From an uncultured Clostridia bacterium (GTDB taxonomy: Bacteria; Bacillota; Clostridia; UBA1381), in NCBI GenBank assembly GCA_910578235.1, contig CAJTPP010000087.1:1-7629 (forward strand): DNA of 7,629 bases, given 5' to 3'. The notes below the pieces were generated by a model. The model did not search any database. It saw only the letters and a program-made list of their open reading frames with translations, and was not told the DNA's origin. The translations under genes and the position numbers were made by a program. Shown piece by piece: positions 1-6,117 of the stretch. How positions within the stretch are numbered: position 1 is the stretch's first letter; every line of letters begins with the position of its first letter.

Positions 1-1
1 T

Positions 2-118
2 GCGGCTGTCTTTTTTCTATTACTACTGACACCAAACATGTCAGAATGTATTTTTATTTTTGTTATTATTTTTACCATACTCCCTGAAAAGCCTAAATCG
101 AAGGACATATATAAATAA
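2..118 (+). other. Possible 3' end of a membrane-protein gene cut by the window edge
   Basis: In plus-strand frame 2 the sequence is open from the left edge to a TAA at 116-118. The 38 residues are hydrophobic (FFLLL, then CIFIFVIIFTIL) and end in a charged tail (PEKPKSKDIYK), as at the C-terminus of a membrane protein. If real, the gene converges on the MATE gene, whose stop codon lies 11 bp away. The evidence is weak. The stretch is AT-rich, which alone yields Phe/Ile/Leu codons, and a competing minus-strand frame covers the same bases with no stop: it is open from just after the MATE stop codon to the window edge (43 codons, ATG at 107 or 77) but lacks a well-spaced ribosome binding site. 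I recognise no family in either frame. Plain intergenic DNA is also possible. Confidence 0.25.
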
Positions 119-129
119 AAATTACCGCT

Positions 130-1461
130 CTATATATAGTGATACACATTTTTCTTTTTAATAAAGAATATGACTGATACAGCCAGCGCAAACAATTCGG
201 CAACAACTATTGCGAGCCATATTCCGTCTGTGCCGATCGCAACAGGCAGCAGTAATACAGGAAACACCTGAAATACAAGCGTTCTAAGAAATGATATTAT
301 AGCGGATATTGCCCCGTTGTTCAGCGCGGTAAAAAATGACGAGGAAAATATGTTAAAGCCCATTATAAGAAACGACAGGGTATAAATCCTAAACCCGCGG
401 CAGGTAAGAGCGAGAAGCTCGCTGTCATAGCCTACAAATATTTTTGCAAGCGGCTGAGACAGGATGAGCGCCAGAGATGTAAGCAGAATACTTGCCGCGG
501 CTATAGAACACAGACTTTTTTTGAAAATATTTTTCAGCTCGCTGTGATTGGCGGCTCCATAGTTATAGCCTATAATAGGCGCGCTGCCTATCGCATAGCC
601 AAAGAATACGCCCGTAAATATAAAGTTTATATACATGATAACTCCGTATGCCGCAATTCCATTTTCGCCCGCCAGCTTCATAAGCTGAAAGTTATATAGC
701 ATACTTACCAGCGACATAGATATATTGGAAAGCATTTCAGATGATCCATTAGTACAGGTTTTCAATATCACTCGTCCTTCGAAGCGTGTCTTGGTAAGAC
801 GGAGAGTACTTGTGTTTTTGCGTAAAAAATATACAAAAGGAATAACACCTCCCACTATCTGGCTTATGCCTGTAGCTATAGCCGCGCCTGCGACACCCCA
901 TTTGAATAGCACAACAAAAAGAAAATCCAGTATCATATTTGTAACTCCAGCTATCACAGTAAGAGCAAGTCCTATATGCGGTTTTTCCGCCGTCACAAGG
1001 AAGCTTTGAAATATATTTTGAAGAATAAACGCCGGCAGTATAATAAGAATAATTCTTCCGTAAAGAACACAGTCCCCAAGCATACTTTCGTCCGCGCCAA
1101 GCAATATTGAGGCAGGACGAATAAAACACCATCCAATCACACTGAGAGTAATGCCGCATATCAGAGCAAGATAAACTATCATTGAAAAATAGCGGTTTGC
1201 TCTGTCTTTATCACCTTCTCCAAGTGTTTTGGACACAATAGCGCTGCCGCCCGCGCCAAGCATAAACCCGAGTGTTCCGAGTATCATGAGAAACGGCATT
1301 ATAAGATTTACAGCGGCAAAAGATGTCTTTCCGACAAAGTTGGACACAAAAATCCCATCCACAACACCATATATTGACGTAAAAATCATCATGGCAATTG
1401 TGGGCAGCGTAAACCTTAAAAGCTTACTGTATGTAAAATGTTCCGATAATTGTATTTTCAT
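130..1461 (-). CDS. MATE family multidrug/cation-coupled efflux transporter
   Basis: A 443-residue inner-membrane exporter of the MATE family, which uses Na+ or H+ gradients to expel drugs or other organic molecules. The length is typical and the whole protein is hydrophobic, consistent with 12 membrane helices in two MatE repeats (roughly residues 18-178 and 240-400). Family-like motifs are visible: GVVDGIFVSNFVG near residues 32-44 and GSAIVSKTLGEG at 72-83, both common in clostridial MATE proteins, and a short basic C-terminal tail ending NVYHYI. The start is well supported: GGAGG lies about 7 bases before the ATG. The substrate cannot be read from sequence. The gene follows metK-tfoX on the same strand but lies beyond an intrinsic terminator, so it is probably transcribed separately from a promoter overlapping that terminator. 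The stop is TAG. The family is secure; the cargo is unknown. Confidence 0.93.
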   Translation of the reverse strand: MKIQLSEHFTYSKLLRFTLPTIAMMIFTSIYGVVDGIFVSNFVGKTSFAAVNLIMPFLMILGTLGFMLGAGGSAIVSKTLGEGDKDRANRYFSMIVYLALICGITLSVIGWCFIRPASILLGADESMLGDCVLYGRIILIILPAFILQNIFQSFLVTAEKPHIGLALTVIAGVTNMILDFLFVVLFKWGVAGAAIATGISQIVGGVIPFVYFLRKNTSTLRLTKTRFEGRVILKTCTNGSSEMLSNISMSLVSMLYNFQLMKLAGENGIAAYGVIMYINFIFTGVFFGYAIGSAPIIGYNYGAANHSELKNIFKKSLCSIAAASILLTSLALILSQPLAKIFVGYDSELLALTCRGFRIYTLSFLIMGFNIFSSSFFTALNNGAISAIISFLRTLVFQVFPVLLLPVAIGTDGIWLAIVVAELFALAVSVIFFIKKKNVYHYI

Positions 1462-1498
1462 ATAATACCTCCATATCTATCAAAATTTCATTTATGTT

Positions 1499-1526
1499 AT
1501 GATAAAAAATGCGCCCGATTACTCAA
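1499..1526 (-). promoter_or_regulatory. Candidate sigma-A promoter for the MATE gene, embedded in the upstream terminator
   Basis: Read on the minus strand, TTGAGT (1521-1526) is followed after 16 bases by TATCAT (1499-1504), matching TTGACA/TATAAT at 4 of 6 and 5 of 6 positions. Transcription would start near 1492, about 30 bases before the MATE start codon. The -35 box lies in the hairpin and the -10 box abuts the U-tract of the terminator. The match is moderate in AT-rich DNA, but there is little other room for a promoter between the terminator and the MATE gene. Confidence 0.35.
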
Positions 1527-1544
1527 AATGCAGTAACCGGGCGC
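1504..1544 (-). terminator. Intrinsic terminator of the metK-tfoX operon
   Basis: On the minus strand a GC-rich stem (GCGCCCG, one A/C mismatch, then a 5-bp TTACT/AGTAA extension) closes an 8-base loop and is followed by ATTTTTT. The plus-strand side has no T-run, so it acts in the minus direction only. It lies about 50 bases after the tfoX stop and ends about 40 bases before the MATE start codon, separating the two transcription units. An alternative small hairpin (CGGG-TGCG-CCCG on the minus strand, just upstream and overlapping the first arm) could compete with it. Confidence 0.8.
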
Positions 1545-1595
1545 ACCCGACATCTTATCAACATTACAGCTGCGGCTGCATGTTCTCCGATGAAC

Positions 1596-1904
1596 TTATT
1601 TTTTTTTCTTTTTAGGCGCCGGAAGCTCGTCATACATACCCTCAACCAACTCCTTTATAAATTCCTTATCCTCTGTTTCCACCATAAGCATAGGTTTTGC
1701 GCCGTCATAAGGTATCTCTTCCGCAGTAAGCATTGCACTGCTGCGGGGAGTAATTTTCACAAGAAAACGGTTATCGTAAATACCGCCGAAAAGCTTCGTC
1801 TTATAATAAAGAAGATATTCTCCCATCATTTTACGAAGCATAATATCTTCAAGCGGAGATAACAGGCTCATTACATATTCAGCATATTCATTTGTTGTTG
1901 CCAT
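1596..1904 (-). CDS. TfoX/Sxy N-terminal domain family protein
   Basis: A 102-residue protein that matches the TfoX_N family (PF04993) over nearly its full length. The core MLRKMMGEYLLYYKTKLFGGIYDNRFLVK corresponds to the family's pattern of K-M-(F/M)-G-x-Y-x-L-Y, a second G-G, then D-x-R-x-x-(L/V)-K. In gamma-proteobacteria TfoX/Sxy activates competence genes with CRP; stand-alone N-domains in Clostridia have no established role, so a competence function should not be assumed. The protein ends in PAPKKKKK, encoded by A5-G-A9 just before the TAA. The start codon lies one base after the metK stop, with GAGGCGGTGA inside the metK end as its ribosome binding site, so translation is probably coupled to metK. 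The intrinsic terminator about 50 bases downstream closes the operon. The family call is good; the function is unknown. Confidence 0.85.
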   Translation of the reverse strand: MATTNEYAEYVMSLLSPLEDIMLRKMMGEYLLYYKTKLFGGIYDNRFLVKITPRSSAMLTAEEIPYDGAKPMLMVETEDKEFIKELVEGMYDELPAPKKKKK

Positions 1905-1905
1905 A

Positions 1906-3090
1906 TTACTTCACCGCCTCTTTAAGCGCGTCAACCATATCCAGTTTTTCCCAGTTTGCGCCGAGATCCTCGCGTCCCATATGGCCGTAAGCGGCAAGCG
2001 AACGGTAAATAGGCTTTCTTAAATCAAGACGTCTTATAATAGCCTGAGGTCTAAGATCAAACACCTGTTCAATAGCTTTTTCAATTTTTTCCTCATCAAC
2101 CGTGCCTGTGCCGAAAGTATCAACCATTACGGAAACAGGATTGGCCACTCCGATAGCGTATGCGAGCTGAACCTCGCATTTTCTTGCGAGACCTGCCGCG
2201 ACAACATTTTTTGCCGCCCATCTCGCGGCGTACGCGGCGCTTCTGTCAACCTTTGTCGGATCCTTGCCGGAGAATGCGCCGCCGCCATGACGCGCGTATC
2301 CGCCATAGGTATCAACTATAATCTTTCTGCCGGTAAGACCGCTGTCTCCGTTAGGACCTCCCACAACAAAACGTCCCGTAGGGTTAATAAAAAACTTTGT
2401 GTTTTCATCTATAAGCTCTGACGGTACAGTTTTCAATATTACCTCGCGTTTTATATCGTCTCTGAGCTTGGATATATCAACCTCAGGCGAATGCTGACTC
2501 GAAACTACAACAGTATCAACTCGCACTGGCTTATCATTATCATACTCAACTGTAACCTGTGTTTTTCCATCCGGACGAAGATAGTCCAGTATCCCTTCTT
2601 TGCGCACTTCCGTAAGTTTTTTTGCCATTTTATGAGCAAGAGATATGGGCATGGGCATAAGCTCCGGAGTTTCGTCACAGGCATAGCCGAACATCATACC
2701 CTGATCACCCGCGCCTGTCGAATTATCATCATCACTGCCGCCTTCCTCACGGTTTTCATAGCCCGCATTCACACCCTGCGCAATGTCGGGCGACTGCTCG
2801 TCAATAGCAGTAACTACAGCGCAGGTAGTACCATCAAAGCCGTACTTTGCGCGGTCATAGCCAATGTCAAGCACAACCTGTCTTGCGAGCTTCGGAAAAT
2901 CAACATAGCATTTCGTTGTGATCTCTCCCATGATAGAGATAATACCCGTCGTGCAGGTGGTTTCACAAGCAACGCGCGCCGCGGGATCTTCCTTTAGTAT
3001 TTCATCAAGTATAGCGTCTGAAATCTGATCACAGATTTTATCGGGATGACCTTCCGTAACCGATTCCGAGGTAAATAATCTTTTACTCAT
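1906..3090 (-). CDS. metK: S-adenosylmethionine synthetase (methionine adenosyltransferase)
   Basis: Cytoplasmic enzyme that makes S-adenosylmethionine from methionine and ATP, releasing phosphate and pyrophosphate; the universal methyl donor supply. At 394 residues it has the full family length. Visible signatures: LFTSESVTEGHPDK at 5-18 (His15 and Asp17 belong to the ATP/metal site), GAGDQGMMFGYA at 126-137, GGGAFSGKDPTKVDRS at 269-284 and the conserved C-terminal region around IYRSLAAYGHMGRE. An in-frame ATG at 3141 would add 17 residues, but it lies at about the predicted transcription start and lacks a ribosome binding site. I chose 3090 because GGAAAGG lies about 10 bases before it and the protein then begins with the usual MSKRLFTSESV. 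The ATG at 3099 is too close to that site. It is co-transcribed with tfoX, one base away. The leader of about 50 bases is too short for a SAM riboswitch. Confidence 0.98.
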   Translation of the reverse strand: MSKRLFTSESVTEGHPDKICDQISDAILDEILKEDPAARVACETTCTTGIISIMGEITTKCYVDFPKLARQVVLDIGYDRAKYGFDGTTCAVVTAIDEQSPDIAQGVNAGYENREEGGSDDDNSTGAGDQGMMFGYACDETPELMPMPISLAHKMAKKLTEVRKEGILDYLRPDGKTQVTVEYDNDKPVRVDTVVVSSQHSPEVDISKLRDDIKREVILKTVPSELIDENTKFFINPTGRFVVGGPNGDSGLTGRKIIVDTYGGYARHGGGAFSGKDPTKVDRSAAYAARWAAKNVVAAGLARKCEVQLAYAIGVANPVSVMVDTFGTGTVDEEKIEKAIEQVFDLRPQAIIRRLDLRKPIYRSLAAYGHMGREDLGANWEKLDMVDALKEAVK

Positions 3091-3146
3091 TTGTTTCATT
3101 TCCTTTCCAAGCTTCACGGAATATTGTATAAGATAGTTCAACTTAT

Positions 3147-3175
3147 ATTGTACCGTAAATGTCTTAAAAAGTCAA
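3147..3175 (-). promoter_or_regulatory. Strong sigma-A promoter of metK-tfoX
   Basis: On the minus strand TTGACT (3170-3175), a 17-base spacer and TACAAT (3147-3152) match the vegetative consensus at 5 of 6 positions in each box. The predicted start is near 3140, giving a leader of about 50 bases to the metK ATG at 3090. This placement supports 3090 rather than 3141 as the metK start. The promoter lies just downstream of the ypeB stop codon, so metK does not depend on the sporulation operon. Confidence 0.8.
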
Positions 3176-3206
3176 TTAAAATCGGATAAAAAGGCTTTTT
3201 AAATTG
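3166..3206 (-). terminator. Weak AT-rich hairpin at the end of ypeB, doubtful terminator
   Basis: On the minus strand CAATT-(T)-AAAA at the ypeB stop codon can pair with TTTTAATTG after a 15-base loop, followed by ACTTTTT. The stem is almost purely A-T with one bulge, so it would be unstable, and its downstream side overlaps the metK -35 box. No better terminator is visible between ypeB and metK, so some read-through from the germination operon into metK is possible. Confidence 0.2.
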
Positions 3207-4554
3207 TCAGTATACCCTCTTCGCTTTCTATAAGAAGGAATATTTCCTCTTCACGTCCGTTGTCCGCGTTTACATAAACTATGAAATTTTTATCGTTAAA
3301 CGCGCCTTTAAACTCATAACAAAGAACCTCGCGCATGCTGTCCTTCGGAACAAGAGCAAGCTTTGTGCCCGAAACCTCAAGACCTGTCGATACCTTTGAC
3401 TGCGCTTCTTCCATAGTAAGCTTAGGAGCCGAAAGCTCGCGTTCAGTATGATTCATAAGATATCCTTTTGCCTCCATACCGACAATATCTCCCGTGTCAA
3501 GAGCAACCCGCACTTTCACAAGGTCACTGTAGCAGGTCACATTGTCCTGTACATAGGCAAAATTAATTGTGGCAATACCGCCTGATTTTTCATAATAACT
3601 GCTCTGCATACTGTAGAAGCCGTTTTTCTGCAAAAATTCAGACGCCTTTTCTGTAGCGGCTTCAATGTCAAGACTTTCGCCGTTTGATGCTCTGCTGTCA
3701 AGATATGACAGAATAAAACCGCCTTTTTTTGTTACGCTTACAGAAATTTGTCTGTTGTCGCCATCGCTTATAAAGGTGTATGACTGTATTGCGGTATTTT
3801 CAGAAAGACTTTCAAAAACAAGATTGCCCGCGTCCGAGCCAAGAAATGTCTCCGCTTTTTTTAGAGCCTCCTCCTGCGAAATATCATCCGAATTTTTCAG
3901 CATAACAGATTCTCTGTTTTCTATATGCTCCGAAAACGGACCGTCATATATCAAGGATGGATATTCTTCAAAAGATTTTTCCACATTCTCCAAATCCTCT
4001 AAGATATTGTTACCCGCGGCGTCGGCTACAATGCCGCCTTTTGAGTTTCTTATATCGCTAATCCGCAATTCGCCGTTATAAAGTCTGTTTTCAATTTCAG
4101 ACAATGTTTCGCTCAGATTTGACGCGTATTCGTTCATTGATGACAAATTGTCATATTCCTCCTGTGAAATATCCTCGCCGTTTATCATACTTTGTGACAG
4201 CACATAGGTATAGTCACCGACCTGTGAAAGAAATTTTGATGTGTTGTCAAGCTGTACCTGTGATGTGGGAAGCTGACCGAGACATGATTTTGCTTCCGCA
4301 GCCTGTCTGAAAATATCGCTTGACAACTTCGCAAGCTGTGCGGGACTTTTGGTGAGCTGCGCCTTACTTAAAAGCGTGTCAATGTCGTCTACATAGCCCA
4401 CAAGCTCATGAAAGGCTCTGTTGTACTGGTTTTCGTTGGAAAGCTCAAGCGCGTTCGCGCTTTTTGAAGCTGTAAAGCCCCATATAAGGGCCGCAATCAG
4501 TCCCGCTATCAGAGCGGTGTACAGCCACACGTGTATACTTCTTGTTTTTTCCAT
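3199..4554 (-). CDS. ypeB: Germination protein YpeB, partner of SleB
   Basis: A 451-residue spore protein. In Bacillus, YpeB and SleB depend on each other for stability or localisation in the dormant spore, and cortex breakdown by SleB requires YpeB. The sequence has an N-terminal membrane anchor (about residues 9-28, preceded by MEKTRSIHVW), an alpha-helical N-terminal domain (about 35-200), the YpeB-like segment YPSLIYDGPFSEHI at 198-211, and three consecutive PepSY-type repeats (about 224-290, 296-363 and 378-443), each starting with a helix such as ISQEEALKKAETFL. The length matches the family. It lies 14 bases after sleB, and its AGGAGG ribosome binding site overlaps the sleB TAG stop codon, so the two are translated together. 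A sigma-G-driven operon is expected from Bacillus. It has no clear terminator. Identification is firm from fold order and context. Confidence 0.95.
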   Translation of the reverse strand: MEKTRSIHVWLYTALIAGLIAALIWGFTASKSANALELSNENQYNRAFHELVGYVDDIDTLLSKAQLTKSPAQLAKLSSDIFRQAAEAKSCLGQLPTSQVQLDNTSKFLSQVGDYTYVLSQSMINGEDISQEEYDNLSSMNEYASNLSETLSEIENRLYNGELRISDIRNSKGGIVADAAGNNILEDLENVEKSFEEYPSLIYDGPFSEHIENRESVMLKNSDDISQEEALKKAETFLGSDAGNLVFESLSENTAIQSYTFISDGDNRQISVSVTKKGGFILSYLDSRASNGESLDIEAATEKASEFLQKNGFYSMQSSYYEKSGGIATINFAYVQDNVTCYSDLVKVRVALDTGDIVGMEAKGYLMNHTERELSAPKLTMEEAQSKVSTGLEVSGTKLALVPKDSMREVLCYEFKGAFNDKNFIVYVNADNGREEEIFLLIESEEGILTI

Positions 4555-4568
4555 TATTTATGTTCCTC

Positions 4569-5024
4569 CTAACTACAAAATCTGTGCTTGCCGATTTTAA
4601 CAATGAGCGGACGCGACCATATCCATGAATTGGTGGCAGTGTCCGGGTTAAAATAATAAATAGCCCCATTTGAGGGATCCCAGCCGTTTAGCGCGTCGCT
4701 GCATGCTTTATATACGGTGGAATTCGGATCAATCGGAACATTTATCTGACCATCGCTAACAGCCGTAAAGGCTCCCGGCTGGTAAATAACGCCTGAAATT
4801 GTATTCGGAAACGATGAATGACGCACTCTGTTCAGTATAACAGCCGCAACCGCCACCTGTCCCTCGTACGGTTCGCCGCGCGCCTCGCCATTTACGGCTC
4901 TGGCAAGCAACTGCTTGTCATTTTCAGAGGCGTTGACAGCGTATGCGTCCCTTCGCGGAACAAAATAAACCGCTGCCGCGGCTATAATTGTAAGAGCAAG
5001 CGCGGCAGAAAGTATTTTTTTCAT
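4569..5024 (-). CDS. sleB: Spore cortex-lytic enzyme SleB, short form (catalytic domain only)
   Basis: A 151-residue exported cell-wall hydrolase of the SleB/Hydrolase_2 family (PF07486), which in Bacillus is a lytic transglycosylase acting on muramic-delta-lactam cortex during germination. Residues 1-29 form a signal peptide (MKK, hydrophobic core, then a likely AYA cleavage site). The catalytic domain fills the rest: NGEARGEPYEGQVAVAAVILNR at 45-66, where Glu47 is the likely catalytic acid by family alignment, then VIYQPGAFTAV, LNGWDPSNGAIYYFNP and the C-terminal WIWSRPLIVKIGKHRF. Bacillus SleB is about 300 residues with an N-terminal peptidoglycan-binding domain, which is absent here. An AAGGAGGAG site about 7 bases before the ATG supports the start. 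It is followed at once by ypeB, which supports a true SleB role rather than a generic vegetative hydrolase. Confidence 0.93.
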   Translation of the reverse strand: MKKILSAALALTIIAAAAVYFVPRRDAYAVNASENDKQLLARAVNGEARGEPYEGQVAVAAVILNRVRHSSFPNTISGVIYQPGAFTAVSDGQINVPIDPNSTVYKACSDALNGWDPSNGAIYYFNPDTATNSWIWSRPLIVKIGKHRFCS

Positions 5025-5148
5025 AAATACTCCTCCTTATTTAATTTTTTTTAGATTTCCACGGGAATATGAAAAATATGTATTGAAAATAAAAAAATGT
5101 TAATACTTAGAAAAGAGGAAAATAAATACATACAAGCGAGGGAATATT
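5025..5148. promoter_or_regulatory. Divergent control region between sleB-ypeB and spoIIR
   Basis: This AT-rich 124-bp gap must hold the promoters of both units, which by Bacillus precedent are sigma-G (sleB) and sigma-F (spoIIR). On the plus strand, -10-like strings similar to the sigma-F GGnrAnAnTW pattern occur at 5063-5072 and 5115-5124, each one position off, but neither has a GYWTA box at the right distance. On the minus strand I find no convincing TGAATA/CATnnTA pair. The only firm sites are the two ribosome binding sites (AAGGAGGAG for sleB, GAGGG at 5138-5142 for spoIIR). The promoters are inferred from gene order, not seen. Confidence 0.4.
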
Positions 5149-5766
5149 ATGAATAAAATAATAGGAGCTATTGCGGTCGCGCTTTGTATAAGCGCCGCGG
5201 CCACTGCGTATTCGGACAATGTGCAGGAAAATTTACAGAAAAATCTGGTGAGACTTCACATAATAGCGGACAGCGATGATGATGACGATCAGGCAGTAAA
5301 GCTGAAAGTGCGCGACGCAATCTTACAGTCTGTCGGAGAACATATACAGGCCGGCAGTGATGAAGAATGCCGTGACGAAATTATAAATAATCTTGATAAA
5401 ATAGAACAAATAGCCAACAGCGTACTTCAAGAAAACGGCTTTAATTACAAATCGCATGCCGAATACGGAAAATTTTCGTTTCCGCAGAAAACATACAAAT
5501 CAATGACTTTGCCGTCAGGAGATTATTATGGCGTAAGAATTATGCTTGGAAGCGGAGAAGGACATAACTGGTGGTGTGTAATGTATCCGCCGCTGTGTTT
5601 TAACGAAGGCGAAGAGGTGTCTCTGAGCCGTGAAAGCGAGAAAATACTTCGTGAAAAGCTTGATGCGGATACCTACGACATCATTACTAAGAAAAATAAT
5701 GAAGTAGTGGTGAAATTCAAAATCGTGGAGCTTGTGCAGGAAATCAAACAGAAGCTCAGTGACTGA
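5149..5766 (+). CDS. spoIIR: Stage II sporulation protein R (forespore-to-mother-cell signal)
   Basis: A 205-residue secreted signalling protein. In Bacillus it is made in the forespore under sigma-F, enters the intermembrane space and triggers the SpoIIGA protease to cleave pro-sigma-E in the mother cell. Residues 1-20 form a signal peptide or anchor (MNKIIGAIAVALCISAAATA). Family hallmarks follow: VRLHIIADSDDDDDQAVKLKVRDAIL at 34-59, LPSGDYYGVRIMLGSGEG at 121-138 and the very characteristic GHNWWCVMYPPLCF at 138-151. The length is normal. GAGGG lies 6 bases before the ATG, and the next methionine is past residue 110, so the start is firm. It is monocistronic, divergent from sleB-ypeB, and ends before a strong hairpin shared with the convergent SASP gene. 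The TGA stop is followed by no further gene on this strand. Pro-sigma-E and spoIIGA are not in the window. Confidence 0.96.
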   Translation: MNKIIGAIAVALCISAAATAYSDNVQENLQKNLVRLHIIADSDDDDDQAVKLKVRDAILQSVGEHIQAGSDEECRDEIINNLDKIEQIANSVLQENGFNYKSHAEYGKFSFPQKTYKSMTLPSGDYYGVRIMLGSGEGHNWWCVMYPPLCFNEGEEVSLSRESEKILREKLDADTYDIITKKNNEVVVKFKIVELVQEIKQKLSD

Positions 5767-5787
5767 TATATTTATTTTCGGTATAAT

Positions 5788-5837
5788 AAAACGGCGATTA
5801 AGAATGATACAAATCATTTTTAATCACCGTTTTTTTT
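5788..5837 (+). terminator. Intrinsic terminator of spoIIR, possibly bidirectional
   Basis: Starting 22 bases after the spoIIR stop, a long stem (ACGG-C-GATTAAGAATGAT against ATCATTTTTAATC-A-CCGT, one C/A mismatch and one G-U pair, 4-base loop ACAA) is followed by a run of eight Ts. On the minus strand the same hairpin is followed by TTTTATTAT and lies 40 bases beyond the SASP stop, so it could also end that transcript, less efficiently. Confidence 0.85.
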
Positions 5838-5839
5838 CA

Positions 5840-5888
5840 AGTTAAAAATATGATATAAGTTTAACTATAGATTGACTTATTTCAATCT
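5840..5888 (-). repeat. Two small inverted repeats at the 3' end of the SASP transcript
   Basis: AGATTGA (5869-5875) and TCAATCT (5882-5888) form a perfect 7-bp stem with a 6-base loop that contains the SASP stop codon. Next to it AGTTAAA (5840-5846) and TTTAACT (5860-5866) form a second 7-bp stem with a 13-base loop. Both are seen directly; neither has a T-run, so they are not terminators alone. A role in mRNA stability is only a guess, and chance pairing in AT-rich DNA is possible. Confidence 0.4.
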
Positions 5889-6068
5889 GTTTTCGTAATC
5901 TGTGATCATCTTCTTAACCATCTGACCGCCTATTGAACCGGCCTGCTTAGCTGTAAGGTCACCGTTGTAACCCTGCTTTAGGCTTACACCTACCTCGCTT
6001 GCTGCTTCCATCTTGAACTGCTCCATAGCTGCCTTTGCCTCAGGAACCTGAATCTTGTTTCTGCTCAT
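5877..6068 (-). CDS. Small acid-soluble spore protein, alpha/beta type
   Basis: A 63-residue forespore DNA-binding protein. Alpha/beta-type SASPs saturate spore DNA, shift its shape and protect it from UV and heat, and are digested by the GPR protease at germination. Family marks: the germination protease region FKMEAASEVGV at 18-28, with cleavage expected after Glu21, and the conserved C-terminal half LKQGYNGDLTAKQAGSIGGQMVKKMI at 30-55, including the GSIGGxMVKKM motif. The frame is open to an upstream ATG at 6092 (8 more residues), but AAAGGAGGG lies 8 bases before the ATG at 6068, and starting at MSRNK gives the usual length. The gene stands alone, convergent with spoIIR, and has a sigma-G-type promoter about 75 bases upstream. 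Genomes usually hold several such genes, so a specific ssp name is not assigned. Confidence 0.96.
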   Translation of the reverse strand: MSRNKIQVPEAKAAMEQFKMEAASEVGVSLKQGYNGDLTAKQAGSIGGQMVKKMITDYENRLK

Positions 6069-6117
6069 TTCTTTTCCCTCCTTTAAAATCAAAGTCCTAA
6101 ATCTATTTAAATTTTGT

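Noticed and set aside
26..44. Inverted repeat CTGACA/TGTCAG as a terminator
   Set aside because: The stem is only 6 bp with a 7-base loop, and the following T-rich stretch is broken and offset; it is too weak to call.
2491..2997. 168-codon open frame on the plus strand inside metK
   Set aside because: It lies entirely antisense to the clearly coding metK, shows no recognisable family and is explained by metK codon bias.
3091..3141. metK start at the upstream ATG at 3141
   Set aside because: It coincides with the predicted transcription start, has no ribosome binding site and adds 17 residues not typical of MetK; 3090 is well supported.
3091..3198. SAM riboswitch upstream of metK
   Set aside because: The predicted leader is only about 50 bases and shows none of the multi-helix structure of SAM-I or other SAM riboswitches; a plain promoter explains the region.
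3665..4081. 138-codon plus-strand open frame opposite ypeB
   Set aside because: It is antisense to a well-identified gene, has no ribosome binding site and no known motif.
5140..5149. Full match to the sigma-F -10 pattern just before spoIIR
   Set aside because: It overlaps the ribosome binding site and start codon, has no -35 partner, and would put the transcript start inside the signal-peptide codons.
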